A model generated the notes under the pieces. The model did not search any database. It was not told where the DNA came from and saw nothing but the letters and a program-made list of their open reading frames with translations. Shown here one piece after another: positions 32,333 to 44,708 of a stretch of DNA of 64,000 bases (positions within the stretch are counted from its first letter, which is position 1; the number at the start of each line of letters is the position of its first letter). The DNA is from Carposina sasakii (taxonomy: Eukaryota; Arthropoda; Insecta; Lepidoptera; Carposinidae), in the NCBI GenBank assembly GCA_014607495.2, contig CP053170.1, forward strand, positions 4,464,001-4,528,000, in the 5' to 3' direction. Position numbers and translations under genes: made by a program.

Positions 32333-35300
32333 GTAAGTAGATTTGCGTAAATTGTATGTTGTATTAAAATTGAGCAGAAAATTATTTTTAATGCTGTAGA
32401 TAAATAGGTAGATGATGTAGAAATATTCTGAATTTGTAATAAGTAGACTTTTAATTAGAAAACAATAGTTTCGATATAACTTACAGAAGTTATAACATTT
32501 GCCGGGTTATAAAATCGTAAGTAGTTTAACTGATTGACAATAGAAGTAGATAGGTAGGTACCTAAGTAAATAGGTAGGTAGCTGTATACGTAGGTATATC
32601 AAGGAGGCCGTGGCTCCAATAAAGTCCCGTAATTCTTGAATTACTTACACAAAAATAGAGCTTGTACATCTCAACTATACTCTCGAAATTGGTCAGAAGT
32701 GGCACCATGTGGTTCTATCGACCCTTGGTGCTCTGTCTACCTCGTAAGGGATAAAGGCGTGATTATGTATGTATGTACAAAAATAGAGCATTGGATTTTT
32801 TTTATAAATCTTGTACGTATAAAAAGCTTCTTTATACATTTATTTTTTGTCGTAGGTAGTTCTACCTAAAGGGTATGTCAAGGTTTGATTCCTGATTGCG
32901 ATAAATAATTATGACTCTTTGTCCGGGTAGGGTGAACTAAAACTATCAGTAGGTCGGAGTGTATTATCCTTATGAAATCAATTTAGAGATAAGGTTTAAT
33001 TTATAGTTGAGGGCAGTAGTGTAAGATGTCAAAAGAAATGAAATAAATATAGAACTCTCCTCTTCCAATTTCAGCCGAAACTAGACCAACTAGGGTTTCA
33101 AAAACGAACTTTAAAAGGCAAAAGAACATTTTGAAGAACCACGAGACGATATACAACGACAAAGTCCCAATATGCACCCGATTCTACCTACAACTTTTGA
33201 AGAAAAGTCAATTTCTCACACATTTCACCGACACGGAGACCTATGAATACGCTTCAGAAAGTGAGAAACCGGTTACCTCTCCCTTACCACCTCGATACAG
33301 GCAGAAAAAAGAAATAGACAAGCCTACCTACAATCTACGGTCGAGCGACGGCAAAACGGAACGCAGGACCTTTGCCGTGAAAAAGACTAGAGAAAAAAAA
33401 GAAAACGAAGCTCCAAATTCGAATGTATCCGAACATAAAGTTCTAAAAAACCGGAACCGGAAGCCGAAGCGCGAACCCCTCGCGCCTATTATTGAAGAAA
33501 TAAAAAAGCGGGAACCGTTGAAAGTGAATAATAAAGGCGGTGAAATAGATAAGATAGCGGAGAAACTGAAGAATTTGGTGGAGAATAGTGTGAACGAGAG
33601 GTTGGATAAAGAACTGCTTTGCTGTAAGGAGTTATTTGACAAGGATGTTATAGACTTGGTCGAAGAAGACGTGAAGGTAGAGCCAAAGGAGGATAAGGGT
33701 GAGCATTTCCTTTCAACCTATTAAGAGTTCATCCATATTTTTGTAGTGTGTATGTAATTATAGTATTAGCGCAAAATTCTGCATTGGTCTTAAATAAGAG
33801 AAGGTTGTTATATTCTAGTCACATTGGTAGGTACCTTTTATTCTTTTTTTATATTACGTACTACTACCTACTTGTTTCCCGCTACTTCGTCCACAGAATC
33901 ATAGAGGAATAAGATGTCAGAGAGTGCTAATGTCATACTAACTTTCAGTGCCTCACAATTCCAGTCCTTACACTAATAGAATCTAAGTGTCAAGGACTGG
34001 AATTGTGAGGCACCGAAAAGTCTAATGGTTCATCGAAACTGTTAGTATGACATTAGCACTTTAGGTCTACATCTTATTCCTCTATGATAGAATGTAGCCT
34101 AAATCGTCCGATCTATGTACATATATGTATGCAAAATCTCAAGAAGATTTGTTGAGTAAATAAAGAATGAAGAGATAACAAACAAACAAACTTACTTTCG
34201 CATTTATAACATAAGTTGGGATTCGTTATGATTACCTATAAGCTTATTTTTATTCAGTATATTTTTAATAATCAATAGATAATAATTACATACATACATA
34301 TAATCACGCCTATATGTGTCCCTTCGTCCAGCATACTCACCATGGAATCCTGATATTTCATGAATGTCAAAAAACTGTTCTGAAATAGTGCTAAATAGTG
34401 CCCAAAGGAAAAAAATAGTGCTCTTGTACTTGCGAAGTTATAGCCATAGTTCGATGAGTATGCTGGACGAAGGTTTCGCCCAGCATACTCACCTCCGTCC
34501 GGAGAATCTGTATACGCTTCAAACATAATTCATACTTCAAAAAATAGTTCCCAAATAGTGCCAAACGGTGCCCAAAAAGAAAAAACAGTGCTCGAATAAC
34601 TTCGGAGTTATAGGCTTCGTTCAGTGAGTATGCTGGGCGTAGGTTCTACGCCCAGCATACTCACCTCAGTGCGCGAATATCGAACGAGCTATAGGTACAA
34701 TTTACGTCTCAAAAAATTGTGCTTGAAATAGTGCCCAATATCAGTCCAATTTTTGCTTGACTTTTGACCTAGAAAACCATTAAATTTGATTGTAAACTTC
34801 TACATACATTACATTGAGTACAGTCGAATACAATATTATTAACTTTCTTTCTAACAATTTTTGTCTTGTGTAAATTATTAATTGTCTATGTAAGGGAGTA
34901 TTTACTTTAGAATCGCAATATTATTAATTACACATTATTTTAATAATACTTTATAATAATATGATTAAGCCTTCGCGCGTCGCATGGGACCCCGGTAGCT
35001 AGGAACAATGATTTTATATATTTTGTCTAGATCACGGCGCTTGAAGGATTAAGATATCAAATGAAGTAAATCATGCATGAAAAATAAAGTTGCTGTTATT
35101 AATGCTTACATTACAACTGACAAAATTATTCAAAATAATCATTTTCCGGATCAAGGACGGTACCACAACGTTTACGGAATTGACCTGTATTCCTCATGTG
35201 ATAAAGTTCAATATAGTGTGGCAGTAATGGATGCACGTACGGTCAATAGGTATGGGGCTTACGACGCGCGGCGCCCGCGACGCAAATGAATATGTTTATG

Positions 35301-38300
35301 TTTAAATACTAGATGGCGCTGCCCTAACATCTTACGATTATTAGACAAGACTGATCTGTATTTTGAAGGTGATAAGGGTCCATTTTGTGTCACAAAGCGA
35401 CGCGCGGCGCCCGCGACGCAAATGAATATGTTTATGTTTAAATACTAGATGGCGCTGCCCTAACATCTTACGATTATTAGACAAGACTGATCTGTATTTT
35501 GAAGGTGATAAGGGTCCATTTTGTGTCACAAAGCAATCGAAACGAACAAGCGCTTCTCAGTTTCTTTGTTTGTTTACTTCGTCGCACATCATTATAATAA
35601 CGCCGGCTTTTGAGTTTGACTACATAGTGGGTTGCAAAACCAAACAATGTGTTGGTGATGTCATTATTTACCTATATAAAATTGTGTATCTAGTACGTAA
35701 TCAATATAGGAGCTGCACCCAAATCAGTAAGTATATTTCAATATATATACAAAAAGAAACTGTATAATTTCCTTTTTACAATTTTTCAAGATATTAATTT
35801 TATTGGCTGCAAATGACTGTTTTTATTCAGACAAACACACAATGCAATGAAGTAATAGACTTCATTTACGCTTAAAGTTTCATTCATTTATTATTATTTA
35901 TAAAATATATAATAATGCATTTAATCGAAAGTTTTTGACATGTGAGAAAATACCATAATTATTTCCAATAACATGAAGTCTACAATTAGAAAGTTTAATA
36001 TTTTTGTCCAAAAACATGTGTCGACGACTGTACCCCATTTTACGTTAGTATGTAGAAGTTTACATTAAAATTTAATGGTTTTCTAAGTCAAAAGTCAAGC
36101 AAAAATTGGACTGATATTGGGCACTATTTCAAGCACAATTTTTTGAGACGTAAATTGTACCTATAGCTCGTTCGATATTCGCGCACTGAGGTGAGTATGC
36201 TGGGCGTAGAACCTACGCCCAGCATACTCACTGAACGAAGCCTATAACTCCGAAGTTATTCGAGCACTGTTTTTTCTTTTTGGGCACCGTTTGGCACTAT
36301 TTGGGAACTATTTTTTGAAGTATGAATTATGTTTGAAGCGTATACAGATTCTCCGGACGGAGGTGAGTATGCTGGGCGAAACCTTCGTCCAGCATACTCA
36401 TCGAACTATGGCTATAACTTCGCAAGTACAAGAGCACTATTTTTTTCCTTTGGGCACTATTTAGCACTATTTCAGAACAGTTTTTTGACATTCATGAAAT
36501 ATCAGGATTCCATGGTGAGTATGCTGGACGAAGGGACACGCCTATATCCCTTACGGGGTAGGCAATAGAGCACCAAGGGCCGATATTAAGGGTAAAGGTA
36601 GTTCTGACCAATTTTGAGGGTATACTTGAGATGTTGCTAACAGTTTGGTTTGTAGTGACAGGTGGTCAGCCCATCGCCTACAAAACACCAAGACCCTCTT
36701 GTCCCTCTACTGACTTGTACCGTATGCCCGGGAAGAGAAGCAGCTGTTGTATTAAAAGTATACGTTTTTTTTTCACTCCCAGAGCAGCATAGAAGAACTA
36801 ATAATTATACAAACTATAATATATATAAACTAATGACTAAGAAATAATAATTATAATTATAAATAAGAAATAAAAATATTTCGAAAAATGGAATAATTAT
36901 TTCAACGAGGAAACTTATTTTGAATTATAAAATTAAATACTTTCCCGAAATATAATATAAAGTTCAGAATTGTTTTAAAATAAATTGGACCTGAATCATA
37001 GAAAATTCGTAACGGAATGCTTTTGCACTTTCATTTAATCTTCAGTAGGAAATTGAGGTAGATATCAGTAAATTAATTAAAAATAATTGTTTTGTGAAAA
37101 ATTTTTGACTATAAAAACGTTTCAAAAGTATGCGTGATCGATCGATCGTGTATTCTGGAGAACTTTAGTTCTCATAAATTCCCTCACCCTATTCTTAGGC
37201 ACATGGACAATTTTAAAACCCTATATTATGTTGAAACTAGTAATATTCCTCGATTTGGCAACAATCCGCGGTTTAGAAAAGCGGAGGTTGCGTCATTTTT
37301 CATTGATGACTCCTTCTAGAGACTCGTTATTTTATGGTTTCTACTTCTAGGCTTAAACCAATGCACTTACGCTTGTAAATATGTACATACATACATACAT
37401 ATAGTCACGCCCATTAAAAAGGTTGAGCAGAAGTGTGCAAATTACATACCCACTATTCACCAGTTAGCATATTAAGTCCTACCGCCGCTTTTCGGGCACA
37501 AATACAACAATCTAGCGGCCGCCCACGGCGTCCCCCTCGTGAGAGTGCATTACTCGCGTGCGTGCCGGGGCGGATTCCTAGTTATACATTATAAACCTTC
37601 CCTGTGAATCACTCTATCTATTAAAAAAACCGCATCAAAATCCGTTTCATAATTTGAAAAATCTAAGCATACATATGGACAGACAGCAGAAAGCGACTTT
37701 GTTTTGTAATATCCTAGTGATGTACTCGTAGTGATTTAGTGTCAGAGTCTCGTCCGTTAAAGAGCAAAACCCACTTACACGCTCATAAATGTGCAAGTGA
37801 AATATAATATCTAGGTATGTTTTTCATTCAGAAACATCTCCAAGTTCACCAACCCCGGTAGACCCGCTGGCCTTCTTGCGTATCAACCACGTTTGTTCCT
37901 TCTGCGGCAAGACCTTCGACCGGCCTTGGGTCCTGAAAGGGCACATGAGGCTTCACACTGGAGAGAGACCATTCCCGTGCCCTCATACTCAGTGTGGACG
38001 GGCCTTTGCCGATCGGTGAGTAATAGAATAGTACCATACCTTTTTTAACGCTATTAAAATGTCATGTCCCATGCTGATGCGGGGCTTTACCGATACATCA
38101 GCTGCATTTCCTTCGGTGCATGCCGTACGAGTCGACTAAGGAACTCGGGCATTCTCTCAGGCGATAAGCTAGCAACTTGTCACTGATCATTTACATCCGA
38201 CCCGGCTATGCTAATCGTGGCTGTGGGATCTCCCTTGTGATCCTGCGGTTCTAGGCTGGCTATCTATGTAGATAGCTACTATCTATGTAGTAGCAGCTGT

Positions 38301-40997
38301 TAACGTAAAAAAAATCTAGAAGGCAACTCACTGACACGTTCACTAAACACAGGTAAATACAATATAACTGTTTTTTTCTTTACTTATGTTGCCTGTGTAT
38401 GTGTAGAAGCCATCAGTTAAATAATATTGTTATAACCAGATCCAACTTGCGCGCGCATCAGCGCACGCGCGGACACCACGCATGGCAATGGCGCTGCTCC
38501 TCCTGCGACAAGGCCTTCAGCCAGAAACGGTACCTCGACCGACATAGGGAAGACGCGTGTCGGAAGTACAAGTAAGTTTTCGCACTATTGTTATGTGATA
38601 ATACCCACAGGTACATAATGAGCGCACTGCACAGATCTTACAATATAATAAACTACTTTGGCAGTAGAAGCCCCTTCGCGGGGACTGAGAGATGAAGCAA
38701 TGAAGAGAAGAAATTTTCCAGCAAAAAATATTTTTCCGGCATAGAGAGTAGTAACCTATGTACCACACCTGTGTGTGTGAATTTCATTTAAATAGACTTA
38801 GTTTTGGCGTGTAAGCGCGACAAGAGTTGGGTTAGTCCACTCTGATCATATGATCCGTTGTGAGTGGAAACTGATCATGCTTTTGGGTACACTCCGATCA
38901 CGATATCAGTGTCACCTCAATTCAAACGAATGAAAAGTATAATCCGATCGCGTGATCAGATTCCACCGAGACGTTGTATATAATATTGTCCACTCTGATC
39001 ACATTAGTTTCAAAGTGTTATAAAAAATAAGAATTTTGTGGAAATTATTTTCACCAGAAAATGTATACTTAAGGGATTGTTACTGACATTTTCTAGTTTT
39101 TGTTTGGACTAGATAAAAATACTATATCTTATATTTTTTGTAACACTTTCAAATTAATGTGATCAGTGATAAGATACAACGTCTCGGTGGAATCTGATCA
39201 CGCGATCGAATTCTATTTTTCCATTCGTTTGAATTGAGGCGACACTGATATCGTGATCAGAGTGTACCCAAAAGCATGATCAGTTTCCACTCACAACGGA
39301 GCATATGATCAGAGTGGACTAACCCCAAGAGTTACTTTCACATTTATAATAATACTAGCGGCCGCCCACGACTTTGTCCGTGTGAGGGGGCATTGCACCC
39401 GTGCGAAGCTGGGACGGGTCCTTAGTTATACGAATACCTCGTGAATCACTATCTATTAAATAAAACCGCATCAAAATCCGTTGCACCTAATATAAAAATA
39501 ACAGTAATGGATTGCAAATCTGCCGTTTTAGCCCCACCGTAGTAGTTTCGTAACGCTTGCTACGAATTGCGCGTGCGCAATAAAGCATGTCCTATCCATA
39601 GAGTACATAAGTTATATAGCTCGCTTTACAACACAATAATATGATTCGTAGGCACGGCCATAAACAGTCAACCGTATAGTTATATCACTGTTAATCTATA
39701 GAAAAAAAAGCGGGTGGGGCTGTGTCGGGGCACACGGCCGTTGGTTTTAACGTGAAACGTCTATGTTAGCGAATCGCTTTTAAAGTAAAAGATTGAAATG
39801 AAAACAAGATGGACGCTGTTTTAAGTATTTTAATAAAAAAAGAACAGGTACGTAATAGAAACATAAAATACATAGCAAATGTTTATATATTTATTGTCAC
39901 TTTCTGGTTATTTTAAATAGCAGCCGCCCACGACTTCGTCCGCGTGAGGGGGCGTTGTACCCGTGCGAAGCCGGGCAGGTTGTTGTATGGACTGTAGCCT
40001 TCCTTGGTAAATGGGCTATCTAACACTGAAAGAATTTTTCAAATCAGACCAGTAGTTCCTGAGATTAGCGCGTTCAAACAAACAAACAAACAAACTCTTC
40101 AGCTTTATAATATTAGTATAGATATAAATACTGTCCAAATTACACTTATTTTTGTATAAATCAATCGGTTCAAATAAACTTGACAAACACACGAAAGAAT
40201 CACCACGCTATAAAGTCGGAGTCACGAGTTACACTGAATAGAAACAAGCGTGAGCGCCGGTTTCGCACAGTTATCGCAGTATCCCTCCCCCGCCGCCCCG
40301 CTTGACCCCGACACGAACTCAATGTCATAACAGCGAGCTGACTATATAAGTGAAATATTTACACCACATTTTTGTTTCTAAGACCAATAGTTTTTTAATT
40401 ATTAAGGTACGATGATATAGACCTTTTCGTTACGGTCCAGTTTTTAAACCTGGTACCCGTATGTGTCGGCGCGATTTTAAAGACGTTTCACGTCAAAAAC
40501 AAGAGAGTTGTAAATTTATCAGTGATAAGTTCCTAACCTATCGCTGAGAGAACGCTCTAGTTCCTTAGGCGACATGCACGGAAGGAGATGCAGCTGATGT
40601 ATTCTAGTAAAGCCCCGCCTCAGCAAACGATGTTTACATTAGGGTTTTCGTAAACTATCACCAAATGCCCACATTTTATGATTCACTATGGGTGCGCCCA
40701 CCACCGGGCCCTACACCCTCCACTGACCCTCGGATCTGATAACTCATAATTGCGACAACAGGCACTTGCACTAACTACAATCGCCACGAGAAATTATTTC
40801 ACATTTTATGAACCAAATCTTCCAGATTACAGAACAAAAGCTTACCAAAGCCCCTAGAAGTCACCAAGGAGTCTCCACCATTCAACCTGGACTGTCCTAG
40901 TCCTTTACCGAAGCCTAGTCATGAGGTGAGGCAGCCAGAGGAGTGCGATGTGAAGCCTATAGACCTCTCTATGGGGAGGAAAGAATGTGTAGCTTAA
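32254..40997 (+). CDS. Snail-family-like SNAG/C2H2 zinc-finger repressor, 5 exons, 396 aa
   Basis: Five exons (32254-32332, 33075-33698, 37832-38015, 38440-38571, 40826-40997) join in phase into 397 codons including the stop. The start MPRCFM resembles the SNAG motif (MPRSFL) that recruits LSD1-type corepressors. A long, charged Lys/Glu-rich region without known domains follows (about 27-234). Three zinc fingers come next: finger 1 Cys256/259-His272/276 with RPWVLKGH, finger 2 Cys284/289-His302/308 with AFADRSNLRAH, and finger 3 Cys315/318-His331-Cys336. These match the last three fingers of the Snail/Scratch family, including its C2HC final finger. PIDLS at 384-388 near the C terminus fits the CtBP-binding motif PxDLS. 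A nuclear E-box-binding repressor is inferred. The first one or two Snail fingers are missing. Which family branch it belongs to is not settled. Confidence 0.85.
33075..33698 (+). CDS. Zinc-finger gene exon 2, charged linker
   Basis: The acceptor atttcag ends at 33074 and the donor gtgagc starts at 33699; 624 nt are open in the frame of the exon 1 and exon 3 joins. It encodes a Lys/Arg/Glu-rich region with [20 protein letters not shown] and a predicted helical [18 protein letters not shown]. No known domain was recognised. Confidence 0.85.
33898..34088. mobile_element. Palindromic MITE, family G, copy 1
   Basis: Ends tcatagaggaataagatgt and acatcttattcctctatga are inverted, as are the inner gcctcacaattccagtcctt stretches. 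A second copy lies at 56867-57147. It is in intron 2 of the zinc-finger gene. Confidence 0.85.
34316..36539. mobile_element. 2.2-kb foldback element with 492-bp arms and 8-bp target duplication
   Basis: Arms 34316-34807 and 36048-36539 are inverted copies that look nearly identical (the same 70-residue frame reads from each). They start GTGTCCCTTCG and end in its inverse. The duplication gcctatat flanks both sides (34308-34315, 36540-36547), inside a family N repeat that continues on the other side. Each arm also holds about three diverged ~150-170-bp units, each carrying small hairpins built on gagtatgctgg/ccagcatactc. The ~1.24 kb middle is AT-rich and contains a 136-bp tandem duplication. 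No transposase was found, so the element is non-autonomous; the 8-bp duplication suggests hAT-type machinery. Confidence 0.9.
35262..35533. repeat. Exact 136-bp tandem duplication inside the foldback element
   Basis: Units 35262-35397 and 35398-35533 appear identical (cgacgcgcggcgcccgcgac through gtgtcacaaag). The junction is GC-rich (gcgcggcgcccgcg). No mismatch was seen by eye, so the duplication is recent. Confidence 0.9.
37832..38015 (+). CDS. Zinc-finger gene exon 3, finger 1 and part of finger 2
   Basis: Acceptor ttcattcag, donor gtgagt at 38016. It encodes [18 protein letters not shown], then the linker HTGERPF and the start of finger 2 ([13 protein letters not shown]). RPW-L-GH and AFADR are hallmarks of Snail-family fingers. 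A minus-strand open frame over it is a shadow. Confidence 0.92.
38440..38571 (+). CDS. Zinc-finger gene exon 4, rest of finger 2 and finger 3
   Basis: Acceptor tataaccag at 38439, donor gtaagt at 38572. It completes Arg and continues [13 protein letters not shown], then [17 protein letters not shown] and the C2HC cysteine of the last finger. The linker GHHAWQW between fingers 2 and 3 is unusual for the family. The intron after it holds the 38829-39325 MITE. Confidence 0.92.
38829..39325. mobile_element. 497-bp GATC-rich palindromic MITE with 8-bp target duplication
   Basis: Ends GGGTTAGTCCACTCTGATCA and the inverse are flanked by caagagtt at 38821-38828 and 39326-39333. The arms repeat variants of ctctgatcac/gatcatatgatc many times. 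It lies in intron 4 of the zinc-finger gene. A one-arm fragment of the family lies at about 47632-47692 in intron 8 of MEAK7. No coding capacity; hAT-like by duplication size. Confidence 0.88.
39915..40127. repeat. Inverted copy of the 9477-9662 repeat
   Basis: ccgcccacgacttcgtccgc through ctcttcagctttataatatt is the reverse complement of the intron 1 repeat at 9.5 kb. It lies in intron 4 of the zinc-finger gene. Confidence 0.7.
40826..40997 (+). CDS. Zinc-finger gene exon 5, C terminus with PIDLS motif
   Basis: Acceptor cttccag at 40825; 57 codons run to the taa stop at 40995-40997. The tail is Pro-rich and ends [22 protein letters not shown] fits the PxDLS docking motif for the corepressor CtBP, used by Drosophila Snail. 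Another AG seven bases downstream would give an early stop, so the first acceptor is preferred. No clear AATAAA was seen shortly downstream. Confidence 0.85.
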
Positions 40998-41669
40998 GAT
41001 TAAGTTTTGTTTTAAGCGTAAATATATTTTAGTAACGGTTTTATTGGTTGTTTTTATTAACAGGCTGCTTCGATTGATTAGCTTCAAGCGATCTCAGGAA
41101 GATATCTTGAAAGTCTATTTTGATTATCCTTCTTGGGACAAGACACAAAAATTTAGTAAGGCTAGCTGCATTAATGGTGCGTCATATTTTCATACATATA
41201 TATTTTGTCACGTGCCCTACTAAACTAATAGGTCCTAACCTACGAGTATTGATAGGTACTTCATTTCTAATGATGTGCGTGATTTAGATATTTTAATTAA
41301 TATGGAGAAAACAACCCTTTTGATGGTTTTCTACAACATTGTTGATTTTTTTTAAATATTAGGTACTATTTTTTGCTGATGAATTTCTAGTCTTAAATCT
41401 TAATTAACAGGATTGATAGTCCAATCAACGAGGAAATCCTTTGTATGGAGACTCAACATTAATACTCCTCTGTCGCTGAAACTTTGCAGGGTTATAAAAT
41501 AAAGTCAATAGATTACGATTGACAAATAATCTAGGATTTTTTCGCATTAGAACTTTGTTCTTTTTTTAACTAAACAAAAAAAAACACATATGAGGAAAAT
41601 TTTTCTGTCCGAAATTCCTTCAGCATATATCAGCATATATCAGGGTATATTATTAATTAGATAAATAAA

Positions 41670-41800
41670 TAATTAAATCCAGGTATATTTCCATTTTGGA
41701 GAACCACAGAATTTCCTAAGAAAATTATAGTAGAAAAAAGGTAATTTGCAATTTGTGGCTCTCCGAAATGGAAATATTCCTGGATTTAATTATCCTGACA
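41670..41800. repeat. Imperfect palindrome
   Basis: aattaaatccaggtatattt and ccattttggagaaccac on the left are inverted on the right (ctctccgaaatgg, tcctggatttaatt). It is a MITE-like hairpin with no second copy seen in the window. Confidence 0.55.
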
Positions 41801-42054
41801 TACATATAGTGAAGGAAGGATTTTCGCAGCGAACTACATGCGATATAAGTTCCAAATCGAAAAAATCATGGATTATTTATCCTGCAGAATATTGTGGATA
41901 TATCATATAGGAACGGAGGAATTTTTGTTGGGGTCAAACCCCCCATTGATTGAAGTATGAGGCGGGCGGGAGGTCTAACAAATCTGAGCTTTGCACTTAT
42001 GTAAGTGTATACACACACCGTGCGGACAATACTGTCTTACCACTACTATCCTAA

Positions 42055-42250
42055 ATAATCATACATATAATCACGCCTTTATCCCTTACGGGGTAGGCAG
42101 AGCACCAAGGGCCGATAGTACCACATGGTGCCACTTCTGACCAATTTTGAGGGTATAGTTGAGATTTACAAGTTCAGTTAGTAGTGACAGGTGATCAGCC
42201 CATCGCCTACACAACACCAAGACCCTCTTGTCCCTCTACTGACTTGTAAT
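42055..42250. repeat. LINE-tail-like repeat, family N
   Basis: catacatataatcacgcctt, tatcccttacggggtaggca and gaccctcttgtccctctact match the other family N copies. It shows the uninterrupted form of the site that the 34316-36539 element split. Confidence 0.6.
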
Positions 42251-42931
42251 CATAAAAATAATCATAACAACAAGATATTTCAAATGTACGTTTATTACAA
42301 TATTAAATGCTACAAATAAATAGTAAATTACATTTTGTACATCTTCGAAACGCATCGTTAAGCGCGATAAGCTACATTCACAACACGCGACACTGCATTC
42401 GCTCCAGTACTCATGTAGTAAAGAATTGCAAAATAAATATCTTCTATCTCTGTCATCTATTTGTATACATAAAATAAAAGGATGGGCCTTGGATGTATAA
42501 ATTTTTACATATCAGTCATAGAAAAAAAAAAACATTTTGGAATCGATTAATTTGTGCGTAGCAATGTTACTTAGTACCTATAACTAAGGGTTTGAATGGT
42601 AGCATAAGAAAAATTTGATATGAAAATACATGGAAAGCAGTACTGTTGACATGTACAATTGTACATTTATAAATGCCTTCACCGCACCGGTTGCAAGAAA
42701 ACGTTATGTGACAGATAAAGTTATCACCTTGAATATCGAACATTACTCGAACGTGCGTACCACTAACGTAGAAGATTGTCCTGAAGCAGTAGTACAAGAC
42801 GACCCTTAAAACTCAAGCGGTAAGTAAATATTGCTTCGCACTGTGTTTCGTTAAGTATTCGTTAATGGCTGCGTTTCGGCTTAAAATTTTTGTTACTTTA
42901 TCATGAAGGAAACTTTGTTTCTGTAACCATT

Positions 42932-43086
42932 ATGGTCATTCCGGCAGTCACACTTAAACCTAAACGTAAAATTAGTCCTTCCTGTCCTTTTCTCTCTCAG
43001 CCATTTATGTTAAGAACGGAGAGAGATAGACTGATAGACCTGACTAAGATTAGGTTTCGGTTTAAGTGTGACTGCCGGAATCGACC
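42932..43086. mobile_element. Palindromic MITE, family C, copy 2
   Basis: This intergenic foldback has the same arms (ccggcagtcacacttaaacc) as the 13968 copy. Confidence 0.85.
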
Positions 43087-43888
43087 CTATTGGCTTCAGT
43101 AAAATGTATGAGTTTGTTTGATGAGGCCACGAATTATTAAATGATTTAAATTGAAATCAGTTGACGTGAATTTGTTGGCTTATGTATTAATAGAATTTAG
43201 ATTTACATATTTTGAATCTATTCTTATTTCGATTTTTCTAAAAACAGGCCTTAGGTCCAGCTGGTTTCATTGCAATCCACTGCTGGACGTAAGCCTCCCC
43301 CAGAGTACGCCACAAGTTTTCGCCATCCAGTTACGAGTACTACCAGCCCCCCTCCTCAAGTTATCAGTTTAACCTAGTGTCATAATAAGCACGAAATATA
43401 GATATCTAAAAGCTAAGCTCACAAGCAAGAAGGAATGTACGAATACAATTTTGGTGCAATATCGTTGAAAATTTCAAAAACTTTTAGATTACAAAAATTA
43501 TTTGAAAATAGTTTTTACTCTAGGAATAAAGTTTATAATAAAATAGTATGGCAACATTATAATGTCACTTATGTAAAATCTGTCGCTACTTTTAAGGTAA
43601 TATTTGCCAATGTTCAGATAGCCTATTTGAAGGATAAAGTTGTTGTTGTCTTTCTCTAAATCTTGAACTAGATAGAGACAGAATCAACGTAATCCTTATC
43701 TGAGCATTAGAAAAATCGGCCTCTACATTATAAATATTTATTCTGAAACGAAAAGTACCATTCATTTAGTAAATAAAATACATAAGTAATATTTTTAATT
43801 AGCTTCTGTGGACATATTTTATAACTATTATTCCTATCTGAGGTCTGGTGTATCACTATACAGGTAAAGAAGATAAATAATGGGCATG

Positions 43889-44118
43889 TAAACTACTCAA
43901 AATAAAATAGGGCCCACCACATAATTATCTACAAATTTGTTAAAAAATACATTGCGCGGATATCACACCATGAGTTAAGCACCTAAATGCGTAGTTGACA
44001 TGTTTATGGGTCCTTACAAGTGATTCTAACGCTAACTTTAACAATTTTAAACTGAATAATTGTGTTTTGAAATTAATTCAAAAAACTAGGTGGGCCCTAT
44101 TTTGTTTTGAGTAGTTTA
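43889..44118. mobile_element. 230-bp MITE with ~29-bp TIRs
   Basis: taaactactcaaaataaaat and agggcccacc at the left are inverted as ggtgggccctattttgtttt and gagtagttta at the right. The interior is unrelated to other families here and non-coding. Confidence 0.72.
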
Positions 44119-44708
44119 TTTACTTCATATTTGCTTGATAATTTTCTTTTCTTCGAAATGACATTGATATTTTTATTTGTTTGTGATAAAGTTTAAATTT
44201 AGACTAAATTACTTTTTGAAGATTATTTTTGTAGTGATTTAATATGGTTTTCGAGGTTTTGCGGTCAATTATCTTGAGAAACTGTACCAATAAATTTATC
44301 GAGTGGTCAGGATTATTTTATAATATATTTTGTTATTGGCACAAAGTTGACATCTGTTTAATTACTAGCAATTAACATTATTTGGCGAAAATATTTATTA
44401 ATCTGAATCTAATGGAAATTTACTATACCATCCTACGGTTTGCATTTAAAAATAAATATAATTTTAATTTTATGTAAAAAGCATTTTTTACGAATATTTT
44501 TAAATGGAAGTATGTTTTTATCTCATATAAGAATACCACCTTTTCTTATTTTAAAACATGCAGAACCTAAATAGCTAAACTCAAAGATTAATTAAAAATT
44601 ATATTCAAATTAAATTTATAAAATAATTTTCGCTAGAACATACATTAACCGAAATAAATAAAAATTTTACATTGACTAGTATACTACAACCATAAGATCA
44701 CGGAGAAG

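Noticed and set aside
34272..36568. Two identical ~70-residue proteins (starting [12 protein letters not shown]) on opposite strands
   Set aside because: They are reading frames through the inverted arms of the foldback element; no evidence of translation.
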